The notes beneath the pieces were generated by a model. That model was not told the origin of the DNA and did not search any database. It worked only from the letters and a program-made list of their open reading frames with translations. A DNA stretch of 64,000 nt from Sabulitectum sp964386635 (GTDB taxonomy: Bacteria > Fermentibacterota > Fermentibacteria > Fermentibacterales > JCC-6). Positions 1 to 8,595 of the stretch are shown here, in pieces. Made by a program: the position numbers and the translations under genes. Where the stretch lies: the NCBI GenBank assembly GCA_964386635.1, contig CAYLRO010000007.1, forward strand, positions 28,708-92,707. The letters run 5' to 3'. Numbering within the stretch: position 1 is the stretch's first letter; each line of letters starts with the position of its first letter.

Positions 1-6
1 TCCGGT

Positions 7-1542
7 ATGAGAACTGAATATCTGCTCACTGTTGTTCTTCTTGCTCTGATACTGCCATGGGCCGTTCTTATCTCAGGCGACAACAGAACAGTGGGAATGT
101 ATGCAGATGAAAGACATGTGCTTTTCTCCGGTGACAGTGATGTATACGACTGTATCTGGCACTTCAGCTGGGTAAGAGAGAGCCTTAACAACCGAACTGA
201 TCCCCGGGTGTACGCCGGCAAAACCCTTGCATGGAACAATATGGCATGGCCCACATTGTTCATTTCGTTCATCTTTGGATACGGTTACCAGCTATCCCTT
301 CTCTTTTCATCCCTCCTCACCGGGGCAGCCGGGTACTTTCTTGCCAGATCCTGGGGTCTCGGCAGAAACGGCTCACTGCTGGCAGCTCTGATAATTGTCT
401 GGATGCCGGTGAGACTGATTCGGATGTATCAGCATTATCCTGTAGCTTCCGCAGGTTATGCACTGTTCGCACTTGGAATGATGCGACGATGGCTTTCAGG
501 AGGGAAAAGGATTCTTCTTCTCTGGTTGTTTCTCTTCTCTGCTCTGGCTGTCATGGAGGGTTTCCAGCACGGTATTACAATTGCTCTCGGCTGGGTGATC
601 ACAGTATTCCTTTCCAGGTGGAAGGGGTGGAGAAAAACTTCCCTTTCAGCTTTAATACCTGCTGCCGGATGCATTGCCGGTTCACTCTGGCTGCTCACAT
701 CTCCAGGTGTGACAGGTACTGATCCCGGTATGGATTGGCGTGAATCAGTATACTGGGGGGCCGAACTGCAGTCCTACTTTCTTCCCTCATTTCTGGGAAG
801 GCCTCTGGTAACCGGCTACATGCCCAATCCTTTTGAGGGTGTGGTTTCACCTGGTTTGACTGTAATGATCCTTGCAGTTCTATACTGCATCAGGGGAAAA
901 CACTGGAAAGCAGCAGCGGCATCAGCAGCAGTGATGGTTATGTCTGTGGGGCCTTTATTCAAGCTGGGAGGCATTCCCACACCTGTTCCTCTGCCGTACA
1001 TGATTATTGCAAAGGCTCCACTGCTCTCAGCTGCAAGAGCCCCTGCCAGACTCGGTATTCTTGTTGGATTTGCCGCTGCTCTCGCTGCAGGTGCAATGAT
1101 CGAAAAGAAGGGAAAGGTTGCAGGATGGATTCTCACTGCTTTAATTCTGTTTGAACTGACCCCGGTTACTCTCAGCAGTATAGACTCCACGGTTCCTGTA
1201 TTCTACCAGTCAGGAAATGCGGTACCGCCTGTTCTTGAGATCCCGGCTTCTTCTGCAATCAGGAAGTACTCTCTTTTCGAGTCGGTTGACATGCTTCCCA
1301 GAAGAGTGAAATTCTTCGCCAGAGGCGGGGAGGAAATGATGGAGGGTATCCCTGCAGGTCTTGCATGGAATCCATCTGTTCTTCCGGTGAGGGATGATCT
1401 TCAAAGAACCGGTGCCTTAACTGTGGTATACAACAGGTGGATGTTCCCGCCTGATGAAAAATCCTGCTACGATTCACTGTACACCCCCATATTCACCAGG
1501 GATGAAAGAGGAGACAGTGTCTGGATCTGGAGAGCTGAATGA
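7..1542 (+). CDS. Polytopic membrane protein of a glycan locus
   Basis: This 511-residue protein has a hydrophobic N-terminus (a signal anchor at about residues 5-23), many further hydrophobic segments between about 90 and 400, and a soluble C-terminal part of about 110 residues. The first loop carries acidic and aromatic residues (DSDVYDCIWHFSW), as in the first periplasmic loop of GT-C type membrane glycosyltransferases, but I cannot assign a family. The ATG at 7 sits in a TATGA context, so it probably overlaps the stop of an upstream gene outside the window. Its stop overlaps the next glycosyltransferase gene by 4 bp (ATGA). A role in building or transferring an envelope glycan is inferred from these neighbours only. 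Confidence 0.6.
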   Translation: MRTEYLLTVVLLALILPWAVLISGDNRTVGMYADERHVLFSGDSDVYDCIWHFSWVRESLNNRTDPRVYAGKTLAWNNMAWPTLFISFIFGYGYQLSLLFSSLLTGAAGYFLARSWGLGRNGSLLAALIIVWMPVRLIRMYQHYPVASAGYALFALGMMRRWLSGGKRILLLWLFLFSALAVMEGFQHGITIALGWVITVFLSRWKGWRKTSLSALIPAAGCIAGSLWLLTSPGVTGTDPGMDWRESVYWGAELQSYFLPSFLGRPLVTGYMPNPFEGVVSPGLTVMILAVLYCIRGKHWKAAAASAAVMVMSVGPLFKLGGIPTPVPLPYMIIAKAPLLSAARAPARLGILVGFAAALAAGAMIEKKGKVAGWILTALILFELTPVTLSSIDSTVPVFYQSGNAVPPVLEIPASSAIRKYSLFESVDMLPRRVKFFARGGEEMMEGIPAGLAWNPSVLPVRDDLQRTGALTVVYNRWMFPPDEKSCYDSLYTPIFTRDERGDSVWIWRAE

Positions 1543-2621
1543 GAACGGTGCTTGATGTCACAGTTTGCACTCACAGCAGAGGTGGAGTTGGCAGATGGGT
1601 CAGGGGGCTTTCTTCAGGTCTTCAGGAAATATCCCGGAGCCATCTTTCCATAGATCTCCCTGAAACGCATCCTTCGCTTGTTTCTACTGTGGAAAACTCC
1701 GTCTCAGTAGCATCCCCGTTCTGGATGAAACTGCCTCTTCTGAGAAGATACCTCCTGAAAGCCGGAATTCTTGAATCTTCAAGAGCCCGGAGAATTGAAA
1801 AGCTCACAGGACCTGCCGACATTATTCATCTTTCAGGTGTGCAGCCTTTGGGGCGCGGAAAGAGAAAAGTGGTTACCTTTTTTGATGACACTCCCTGGTC
1901 TGATCCGGATTCACATACCGATGAAACTATTTTCTATGCCGGAAAACTTGAACAGCTGATACGGAATGGAGCGGCAGTGCTGGCAATCAGCCGGTGGTCA
2001 GCCGGGAAGGCATGTGCTCTTTTCGGAATCCCTGAAGAGAGAACCGGCTGCGCAGGTGGAGCAGCAGATGACTTGTTCCAGCCTGGACAACCTGATCCTG
2101 AGGTAATGAAAAACTGTGGCGTTATTCCTGGAGAATTCTTTCTTCATGTAGGAAGCTTTGTTCCCAGAAAAAATATACCTTTTCTTATTCATTGTTTTGA
2201 GAAATCTTCAGTGAAAGGTAAGAAGCTGGTACTGGCAGGAGCTGAGAAATGGGGGCTTCAGAAGATCACATCAAATGGTGATGTGATTTCTCTTGAGGGT
2301 GTGTCTGATCACCAGCTTCTATCTCTCTACAGAGGTGCAGAGGCTGTTCTGGTGCCAAGTTCAGAAGAGGGGCTGGGTCTGCCTGTTCTGGAAGCGCTGG
2401 CATGTGGAACGCCGGTTGTCTCATCAGACGGCGGGGCTCTGCCTGAAACTGTTTCAGGCAACGGGAAAATAATCCCGGCGCTTTCCGCGGAAAGCTGGGT
2501 GGAAGCAATTGAAACAGGTGCTACAGATCAGATGAGAAGACTTGCAGAAAAAGCAGAAAGGCACACATGGGCCGGTGTTGCAGCCAGAGCCATGGCCTTC
2601 TATAAGAGAATACTCTCATGA
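1539..2621 (+). CDS. GT4-family glycosyltransferase
   Basis: A 360-residue GT-B fold glycosyltransferase of family 4 (group 1). The N-terminal half has the glycine-rich acceptor-domain start (SRGGVGRWVRGL, residues 14-25). The C-terminal donor-binding half has FLHVGSFVPRKNIPFLI near residue 205 and the E-x7-E region (PSSEEGLGLPVLEALACGTP, near 270), which binds the nucleotide sugar. The protein is expected to be cytoplasmic or peripheral on the inner membrane. The start is an ATG overlapping the upstream stop (ATGA), and the end overlaps the next GT gene by 4 bp, so translation is coupled. The sugar specificity cannot be read from the sequence. Confidence 0.88.
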   Translation: MRTVLDVTVCTHSRGGVGRWVRGLSSGLQEISRSHLSIDLPETHPSLVSTVENSVSVASPFWMKLPLLRRYLLKAGILESSRARRIEKLTGPADIIHLSGVQPLGRGKRKVVTFFDDTPWSDPDSHTDETIFYAGKLEQLIRNGAAVLAISRWSAGKACALFGIPEERTGCAGGAADDLFQPGQPDPEVMKNCGVIPGEFFLHVGSFVPRKNIPFLIHCFEKSSVKGKKLVLAGAEKWGLQKITSNGDVISLEGVSDHQLLSLYRGAEAVLVPSSEEGLGLPVLEALACGTPVVSSDGGALPETVSGNGKIIPALSAESWVEAIETGATDQMRRLAEKAERHTWAGVAARAMAFYKRILS

Positions 2622-3859
2622 GGTTTCTTCACCTTGTTCACAGGAGCTGGCCTTACCACGGGGGTGCTGAGAGATATGTCTGGGAGCATGCTCTCGCAGC
2701 TGTGAAAAGAGGACACTCGTCAACAATCGCAACAACTGACGCCTGGGACATGTCCTGGTTTGTATCTCAACAGGGAAGACACCTCCATCCTGGAAGAACA
2801 GTCCATCGCGGTGTTGAGATTATCAGGTTTCCTGTTCTCCATCCTCCTGCTCAGAGTCTCCTGAGAGCTGTTCTCAGACGAGTTGTCAGAGGAGGCCCGG
2901 ACAGGTTCTATTATCCCAACCCGTTTATCCCGCTGATGGACAGATGGATTGGAAAGGCTTCCGGGTACGATATTGTACATGCCAACGCCATGCCGTTTCT
3001 GATCAATGCAGGATACAGATATGCTCTAGCGAACAGGGTTCCTCTGATCTCTGTTCCACATGCCAACCTGGGCACTGCTTCTCACAGGATATCTCCGCTT
3101 CACTATTTCGCAGGCAGGCAGAAAGAGATACTGAGATATTCCAGCCTTACAGTAGCTCAGAACAGATATGAAGCATCAGTATACAGGGATGAATGCGGTG
3201 TTCCGGAAGAAAAAATACTGATTCATGGCAGCGGCGTTGACCCTGATGAATGGGTTTCTGCATCAGGTGACACTGCCAGAAAAGCACTCTCTCTTCCGGA
3301 GAATTCCAGAATAGTTCTCAGCGTTACCGCTCACTGTCTGGACAAGGGATCTGTCTCGCTTCTGAACTCATGCATCGCACTCTGGCGGAAGGGGCACGAT
3401 TTCACACTTGTTCTGGCAGGACCTGTAATGGCTGATTTCAGAGATCATCTTGACAGAATTGCAGGAGATGTGTCTCCAGAAAAGCTTGTTGTAACCGGAT
3501 ATATACCCGAGAGCATAAGAACCCATCTTTTCAGTGCTGCCACTGTGGTTGCTGCTCCGTCAAGACTGGACGCATTCGGAATTGTTCTTCTTGACGGCTG
3601 GATGGGAAACTCTCCTGTAATAGGGTGCAATGCCGGTGGTATGCCGGATATTATTGATGATGGAATTGACGGTTATCTGGTTGAGTTCGGCGATGAAGAA
3701 GCGCTTTCTGAAAGGATTATCACACTGCTTGAGAATGATAAGCTTGCAGCAGATATGGCCCGTGGGGGAAAAGAGAAGGTCAACAGTTATTACACCTGGG
3801 AAAAAGTTACCGACAGGTTCTTCCAGCAGCTGGAGGAGAGGAACATTTGCAGAGAGTAA
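2618..3859 (+). CDS. GT4-family glycosyltransferase
   Basis: A 413-residue GT4 enzyme. The N-terminus (HRSWPYHGGAERYVWEHALA) is the typical acceptor-domain glycine motif with an aromatic and acidic helix. The donor half contains GSGVDPDEW near residue 205, a VLSVTAHCLDKGS strand-loop where most family members have VGRL, and the nucleotide-sugar region APSRLDAFGIVLLDGWMGN. The catalytic E-x7-E is therefore changed here: the first position is Asp and the second falls near D-G-W. It sits between two other glycosyltransferases with overlapping ends and very probably adds one residue of the same glycan. Confidence 0.85.
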   Translation: MRFLHLVHRSWPYHGGAERYVWEHALAAVKRGHSSTIATTDAWDMSWFVSQQGRHLHPGRTVHRGVEIIRFPVLHPPAQSLLRAVLRRVVRGGPDRFYYPNPFIPLMDRWIGKASGYDIVHANAMPFLINAGYRYALANRVPLISVPHANLGTASHRISPLHYFAGRQKEILRYSSLTVAQNRYEASVYRDECGVPEEKILIHGSGVDPDEWVSASGDTARKALSLPENSRIVLSVTAHCLDKGSVSLLNSCIALWRKGHDFTLVLAGPVMADFRDHLDRIAGDVSPEKLVVTGYIPESIRTHLFSAATVVAAPSRLDAFGIVLLDGWMGNSPVIGCNAGGMPDIIDDGIDGYLVEFGDEEALSERIITLLENDKLAADMARGGKEKVNSYYTWEKVTDRFFQQLEERNICRE

Positions 3860-5022
3860 CTGCAGCCGTTGTTCTGTACAACGGAATGAAGCTCATTCCA
3901 CAACTTGCCCTGACAGTTAAAAAACTGCCCGGGACAAAGGTTGTTGTCTATGACAGCGGATCAATTGACGGTTCTGCGGAAGCCGCCGCAGGAGAGATCC
4001 CCGGGGCTTCTGTAATTCCCGGAGAGAACAGGGGTTTTGGTTTCGGTAATAACAGATGCCTGGAGCAGGTGGATACAGAGTACACTCTTTTCCTCAACAG
4101 TGATGCTGACATAACTGAAGAGTCTCTTTCAAAGCTTGTAAAGTTCCTTGACGAAAACAGGGAATACGGAGCGGTTCAGCCGGCTGTCCGTCTCTGGGGC
4201 TGGCACCTGGTAACTGCTTCAAGAGGAGTTTATCTCACAGGCTACGGAGAAGCCTGGGATGCAGGTTTCATGCATCTTGAGCCGGCATTCAGTTCTAAAG
4301 TATTCCATGTTCCTGCTGTAACAGCTGCCGTTTCCCTCTGGAGAACAGAATTGCTCAGGGATCTGGGAGGATTTGATGAAGGCTATTTCATGTACTTCGA
4401 GGATGCAGACCTTTCGCTGAGGGCACAGGCAGCAGGCTGGAAGATGGCTGTATGCACTGATGCAGCAGCCAGGCATATGGTGGGAGCCTCCAGTTCCAGA
4501 AAAAAAGCTGAACAGTGGGAGCTGGCATCATCTGTAAGGCTTTTCAGAAAGTTCCTGGGCAGGGGGCAACTTAACAGAAGCTGGTGGCGTCGTGAGATAA
4601 GAATTCTTGCAGGGCTCATTGCAGGAGGACATGCTCCAATGAAACGGATAAGAATTGTTGCAAAAGGCCTTTCAGGGAAGATAGAACCTGTGCTTCTCCC
4701 AGATGAAACAGAAGCAATGCTTACAGGAGAACCCGGGGACATGCCTGTGCACAGGTGGGAGCCTGGAGCGCCTGGCCCGGGCTGGAAGAACGGCATGGCA
4801 GCCCCATGGGCAGGGCTGACAGCCTCCGGCGGCAGATTAATCATTGATATTACAGGTGTTGATCATGCTGCAACAGGTGCAGTACTCAACAGCAGCGGAG
4901 ACCTGCTGACCAGATTCACTGCCATTCCGGGAAAGACCACTGCAGTTGCTCTGGCAGCAGAGCCCGGTGTTGTTTACATTAAATGCGATTCATCCAGCAG
5001 CATGATTCAGGTGGGGGTGTAA
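3847..5022 (+). CDS. GT2-family glycosyltransferase with C-terminal extension
   Basis: A 391-residue protein with a GT-A fold in residues 1-260. The nucleotide-binding start is VTAAVVLYNG, the metal-binding DxD-type motif is LFLNSDADI near residue 82, and the acceptor-side motif is EGYFMYFEDADLSLRAQAAG near 178, as in rhamnosyltransferase-like GT2 enzymes. The last 130 residues are not GT2-like and look beta-rich. The start is TTG at 3847, supported by a strong GGAGGAGAGG site at 3833-3842, and it overlaps the preceding gene by 13 bp. The stop TAA shares its last base with the next ATG (TAATG). Donor sugar unknown. Confidence 0.85.
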   Translation: MQRVTAAVVLYNGMKLIPQLALTVKKLPGTKVVVYDSGSIDGSAEAAAGEIPGASVIPGENRGFGFGNNRCLEQVDTEYTLFLNSDADITEESLSKLVKFLDENREYGAVQPAVRLWGWHLVTASRGVYLTGYGEAWDAGFMHLEPAFSSKVFHVPAVTAAVSLWRTELLRDLGGFDEGYFMYFEDADLSLRAQAAGWKMAVCTDAAARHMVGASSSRKKAEQWELASSVRLFRKFLGRGQLNRSWWRREIRILAGLIAGGHAPMKRIRIVAKGLSGKIEPVLLPDETEAMLTGEPGDMPVHRWEPGAPGPGWKNGMAAPWAGLTASGGRLIIDITGVDHAATGAVLNSSGDLLTRFTAIPGKTTAVALAAEPGVVYIKCDSSSSMIQVGV

Positions 5023-5804
5023 TGAAAAAAGAGATAGAAAACGCCGCATCTGTCATTCTCGCTGCAGCCTGTGCTCTGGCTGCAACAGCTCTTTTCAGAG
5101 GTTTTTCCCCTTCCTGTCTGGCATTTATTCCTCTTGCAGTTGCTGCTGGGTATTCAACAGGTACAGTTCTTTTTCCTCTGCTTGTAATCCTTCTCTCCGG
5201 GGGTTTGCTGGCACCAGACATGATTCCATGGGCAGCACTGGCCGGAGGCATGATCTGTTCAGTTTCCGGAAAGGTTCCAGTGGCACGAGTTTCAGGATTC
5301 CTGGCTGTTGCAGTTTCCATGTGGTTCGTTCCCCTTGAGGCATCCACAATACCTCTGGTTGTCTCAGCATCCGGAGCTTTCTTCTACAGGAAGAAACATA
5401 TCGGCTACATCCTGCTGGCAGCGGGAGTTGTGTTTTCGGCTTTCACCACAGGCCTTCCACATAGTCCGGTAAATCCTTCTGCAGTAGCAGAATCATACAC
5501 TGAGAACGGAGAGATCAGATATTCAATTCCTGTTTTAAACGGGGCATTGAGGGAAGTACTGATCCCTGCACCTGTATCAGGTGAATGGGTTATGTGGCTG
5601 GCTTACGAAGGCGGGGGAGTCAGGGACACAATGCCTCTTGCAGCGATATCGCTTCGTGAAGAGATAGTGATTCTCCCGGCAGACCCTGAATCACTGTGTT
5701 TTACCGTGTTTCCGGGAGATACTCTCAGGGTCAGCCTTGTGAGAAACTGCCACCCGTTCAACCATCCTGTTATTCATGTGACAGCAGGGGGTGAACTGCT
5801 TTGA
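5022..5804 (+). CDS. Membrane protein of unknown function, glycan locus
   Basis: A 260-residue protein with about five closely spaced hydrophobic helices in residues 8-150, followed by a roughly 110-residue extracytoplasmic or soluble domain rich in beta-strand residues. I do not recognise a family. I chose the ATG at 5022, which overlaps the upstream stop and lies just behind a GGGGGTG stretch, over an ATG 39 bp upstream inside the previous gene. Translational coupling to both neighbours ties it to the glycan operon. Confidence 0.6.
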   Translation: MKKEIENAASVILAAACALAATALFRGFSPSCLAFIPLAVAAGYSTGTVLFPLLVILLSGGLLAPDMIPWAALAGGMICSVSGKVPVARVSGFLAVAVSMWFVPLEASTIPLVVSASGAFFYRKKHIGYILLAAGVVFSAFTTGLPHSPVNPSAVAESYTENGEIRYSIPVLNGALREVLIPAPVSGEWVMWLAYEGGGVRDTMPLAAISLREEIVILPADPESLCFTVFPGDTLRVSLVRNCHPFNHPVIHVTAGGELL

Positions 5805-7774
5805 TTAAGTTTGCAAAATCTCATTCACTGATGGTGCATTCACTGCTGTTCTCAGTGTGGATGTTTGTTCTGTGGAAGGTGTGCGGAATGCCATCTCCAG
5901 GATTTGCAGGAAGACTTCTTCCAGCTGCGTGGCTGTTTACAGCACTTCTTTCAGGAAGAAGCAGCGCCGGAAGATGGTTCATGCCGTTTGCCGCTCTTTT
6001 CACAGTGGCTGCCTGGTTCTGGATGATATGGACACCTGGCTGGTACATGGCTGCTGCAGTTGCCGTTGCAGGAATGATTACAGCAGGAATTACAAATTCC
6101 AGACAGACCGGAAGCGTGATAAGGGGAATACTTCCCGTTCTTCTTGTTTCAGTATTAATTGCAGATGTAAACAGCGACGAAGTCAGATTCGCCGAGATTG
6201 CATGTGAAACAACGGGAATCCAGTCGGATGCCTTTGGCGAGAGCCATCTGCGAGCCGGTGATCTCAGCAGTGAAACCGGGCACCATACACCGGTGTATCC
6301 TGTGCTAATCTCTCCAGGTCTTATGGCGGGAGATCAGGGGCTGAGGATCATTCCCGTGGCCATCACTCTGGGGTCTGCTGTTCTTCTATCCGGCTTTGCC
6401 GGACCTGTGGCCGCTCTGGTGTCAGCGCTTCTCTACCCGGGATTCAGCACGCTGGGACTTGCCTTTACAGGCTGGCTTGCCATGGGGCTTTTCCTGCTTA
6501 CAATCAGTGTTAAAAAGAAGAATACAGCTTTGCTCCTCCGATTGGCAGTGGTGATCCTGCTTGTTTCGCTGAAGATGAGATACGCAGGGCTTGCTTTCGG
6601 AATTATTCTGGCTGAGTATGCATCCCTGACGCCCAGGAAGGGTAAATGGCTCTTCCCGGCGATATTTGTTCTTTCTGTTATCTCATTACTTGCATTGGAC
6701 AGATATGTGCTTGGCGGCGGATTGTTCTGGGCAAGATACGGGAATGTGGAAGCTCTCAAACTTATATGGATCAATGTTTTTCACAGACCCATGGAAACAC
6801 TGAACAACCTGGGATGGAGCCTTTTTGATCCCGAGGCCGGGTTGTTTTTCAGAGCCCCCTGGACAATTGCAGCTCTTTTCGGTCTCCCTGCTGTAAGAGA
6901 AAAATCACCGGCTCTCTTCAGCAGACTCATTATTCCATCGGTTTTCTACTGGCTCACTCTTGTCGTCTGGCTTGGAAGCGGATGGCATGGTCTCCCGGCG
7001 CCTGCAGGAAGAATGTTCCTTCCGCTGGTTCCCATGTTTGCAGCAGGACTCAGGGAAGTATGGAACAAGAGAGAAACAAGGCTGTTGATTGCAGTTTCAA
7101 TTGCCATCTCCGGGATTGCTGCAGTATTTCCACAGGCCAGAGCAAACTTTGCAGACGGCACTGACACAATTCTTTCCCTGCTTGGCTCTCAGAGCGGATT
7201 CTCAATGGTGAGAAGCAATCCTCTGAACCTTTTTCTGCCTGTTTTGGCAGTTATTGCCATGCTTGCTGCAATGAAGCGCAAGGGAAACTCCACTGGAATT
7301 GCTGCAATGGTAATTTTCACTATTTCATTCCTCACCGGTATTCCAGGAAAGCTGCAGGAGGCTGAGGACCTGGGCGGTGACACAATTCAGTGTGCGCTTC
7401 TGTATCCACGTGACCCGGATCCTGTAATCAGGTATTTCTGGTTCACAGGAAAGGAAATACTGGTTGAGTTTTCCAGACCTGAACATTCCATACTGCTGAG
7501 AGGTGCTGCAGAAGCTGATACACTTTTCATTGAAGCATCTTCTTCAGGTGGAACGCTTATGGCAGGAGAGACCTGTATTCATGTATCAACCCCGCTGATA
7601 GAGCTTCCAGAGGAGTATCAGTTCATGGGAAGAAGAGAAGAAGAACTGCCTGACCTTCCCCAGAACAGGGAACACCTGATGTACAGAATACCTGTTTCCA
7701 CTTCAGAGGATACACTGAGAATTACATTCGGTGGCGGAGAACCTGTTTACATTGACAGAGCAGGCCTCTTATGA
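5801..7774 (+). CDS. Large polytopic membrane protein, GT-C-like
   Basis: A 657-residue protein with about a dozen predicted membrane helices up to residue 510 and a C-terminal soluble domain of about 140 residues. An internal loop with HHTPVYPVLISPG (near residue 163) resembles the conserved His-x-Pro loop of ArnT/PMT-like GT-C glycosyltransferases, which use polyprenyl-phosphate sugars; the assignment is an inference from this loop and the topology. The start is TTG at 5801 (TTGA overlap with the upstream stop), preceded by an AGGGGGTGA site. It is coupled to a GT2 gene downstream. Confidence 0.55.
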   Translation: MIKFAKSHSLMVHSLLFSVWMFVLWKVCGMPSPGFAGRLLPAAWLFTALLSGRSSAGRWFMPFAALFTVAAWFWMIWTPGWYMAAAVAVAGMITAGITNSRQTGSVIRGILPVLLVSVLIADVNSDEVRFAEIACETTGIQSDAFGESHLRAGDLSSETGHHTPVYPVLISPGLMAGDQGLRIIPVAITLGSAVLLSGFAGPVAALVSALLYPGFSTLGLAFTGWLAMGLFLLTISVKKKNTALLLRLAVVILLVSLKMRYAGLAFGIILAEYASLTPRKGKWLFPAIFVLSVISLLALDRYVLGGGLFWARYGNVEALKLIWINVFHRPMETLNNLGWSLFDPEAGLFFRAPWTIAALFGLPAVREKSPALFSRLIIPSVFYWLTLVVWLGSGWHGLPAPAGRMFLPLVPMFAAGLREVWNKRETRLLIAVSIAISGIAAVFPQARANFADGTDTILSLLGSQSGFSMVRSNPLNLFLPVLAVIAMLAAMKRKGNSTGIAAMVIFTISFLTGIPGKLQEAEDLGGDTIQCALLYPRDPDPVIRYFWFTGKEILVEFSRPEHSILLRGAAEADTLFIEASSSGGTLMAGETCIHVSTPLIELPEEYQFMGRREEELPDLPQNREHLMYRIPVSTSEDTLRITFGGGEPVYIDRAGLL

Positions 7775-8595
7775 GTTTTCTGTCAGTGGTGATTCCATCA
7801 AAGAACGGGATGGAGCTTCTCAGGCAGTACCTTCCTGACATCATCAGGGAAACCGCTGGAGCCAGGGGAGAACTGATAGTGGTTGATGACTGTTCCACAG
7901 ACTCAACAGTTGAGATGATGAAGGAGGAATTTCCAGAGGTAAAGCTTCTTAAGCTAAGTGGACAATCCGCCTTCTGCAGAGCAGTTAACTATGGAATGAG
8001 AGAAGCTTCAGGAGACTGTCTGATGTTGCTTAACAATGACACAATACCTGAAAAGGGTAGCTTCATCCGTCTGCTGAATGCTCTTGAAGAAAGCAGTGAC
8101 ATGGTGGCTGTTGTGGTACCATCCATACCCAGACCTGATGGAACCGATGACAGTCTTTATCGCTGGAGATTCAGGAGGGGTCTTGCTGCAACCTCCCAGA
8201 GCAGCAGAGGACATCCGTATCCTTCCGGAGCATGTGCCTTATGGAAGAAAAAGGCCTGGGAAGCCCTTGGAGGTCTCGACTGCAGATATGCTCCTATCTA
8301 CTGGGAGGACACGGACCTGGGCGCCAGGATGGAAGAAGCCGGTTACACCATGCAGAGGCTTCCTGAGGCAGTGGTGAATCATGTTCACGGTGCAACAATG
8401 GGACATTCTTCAGAAACTCTTGTTTTAAGAGAGAGAAACAGATTCATATTCATGGACACTAATTGCAGTTCTTTCTTTGAAAAACTGCAGACGGTGTTCT
8501 GGTTGCCTCTGCATATTGTCGTTGCCCTTCTCAGAAGCAACAGTTCATTCATTTCCGGATACAGAGCATGGAAAGAGTGGAGGAAAAACCGTTGA
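7771..8595 (+). CDS. GT2-family glycosyltransferase
   Basis: A 274-residue GT-A glycosyltransferase. Key features are LSVVIPSKNGMELLRQYLPD at the N-terminus, IVVDDCSTDSTVEMM near residue 36, the DxD-type metal site LMLLNNDTIPEKG near 87, and the acceptor motif YWEDTDLGARMEEAGY near 175. It lacks the extension seen in the GT2 enzyme at 3847. It starts at an ATG overlapping the previous stop (ATGA) and is followed by a TTGA overlap into the sensor kinase gene, so glycan synthesis and signalling genes share one transcript. Confidence 0.88.
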   Translation: MSFLSVVIPSKNGMELLRQYLPDIIRETAGARGELIVVDDCSTDSTVEMMKEEFPEVKLLKLSGQSAFCRAVNYGMREASGDCLMLLNNDTIPEKGSFIRLLNALEESSDMVAVVVPSIPRPDGTDDSLYRWRFRRGLAATSQSSRGHPYPSGACALWKKKAWEALGGLDCRYAPIYWEDTDLGARMEEAGYTMQRLPEAVVNHVHGATMGHSSETLVLRERNRFIFMDTNCSSFFEKLQTVFWLPLHIVVALLRSNSSFISGYRAWKEWRKNR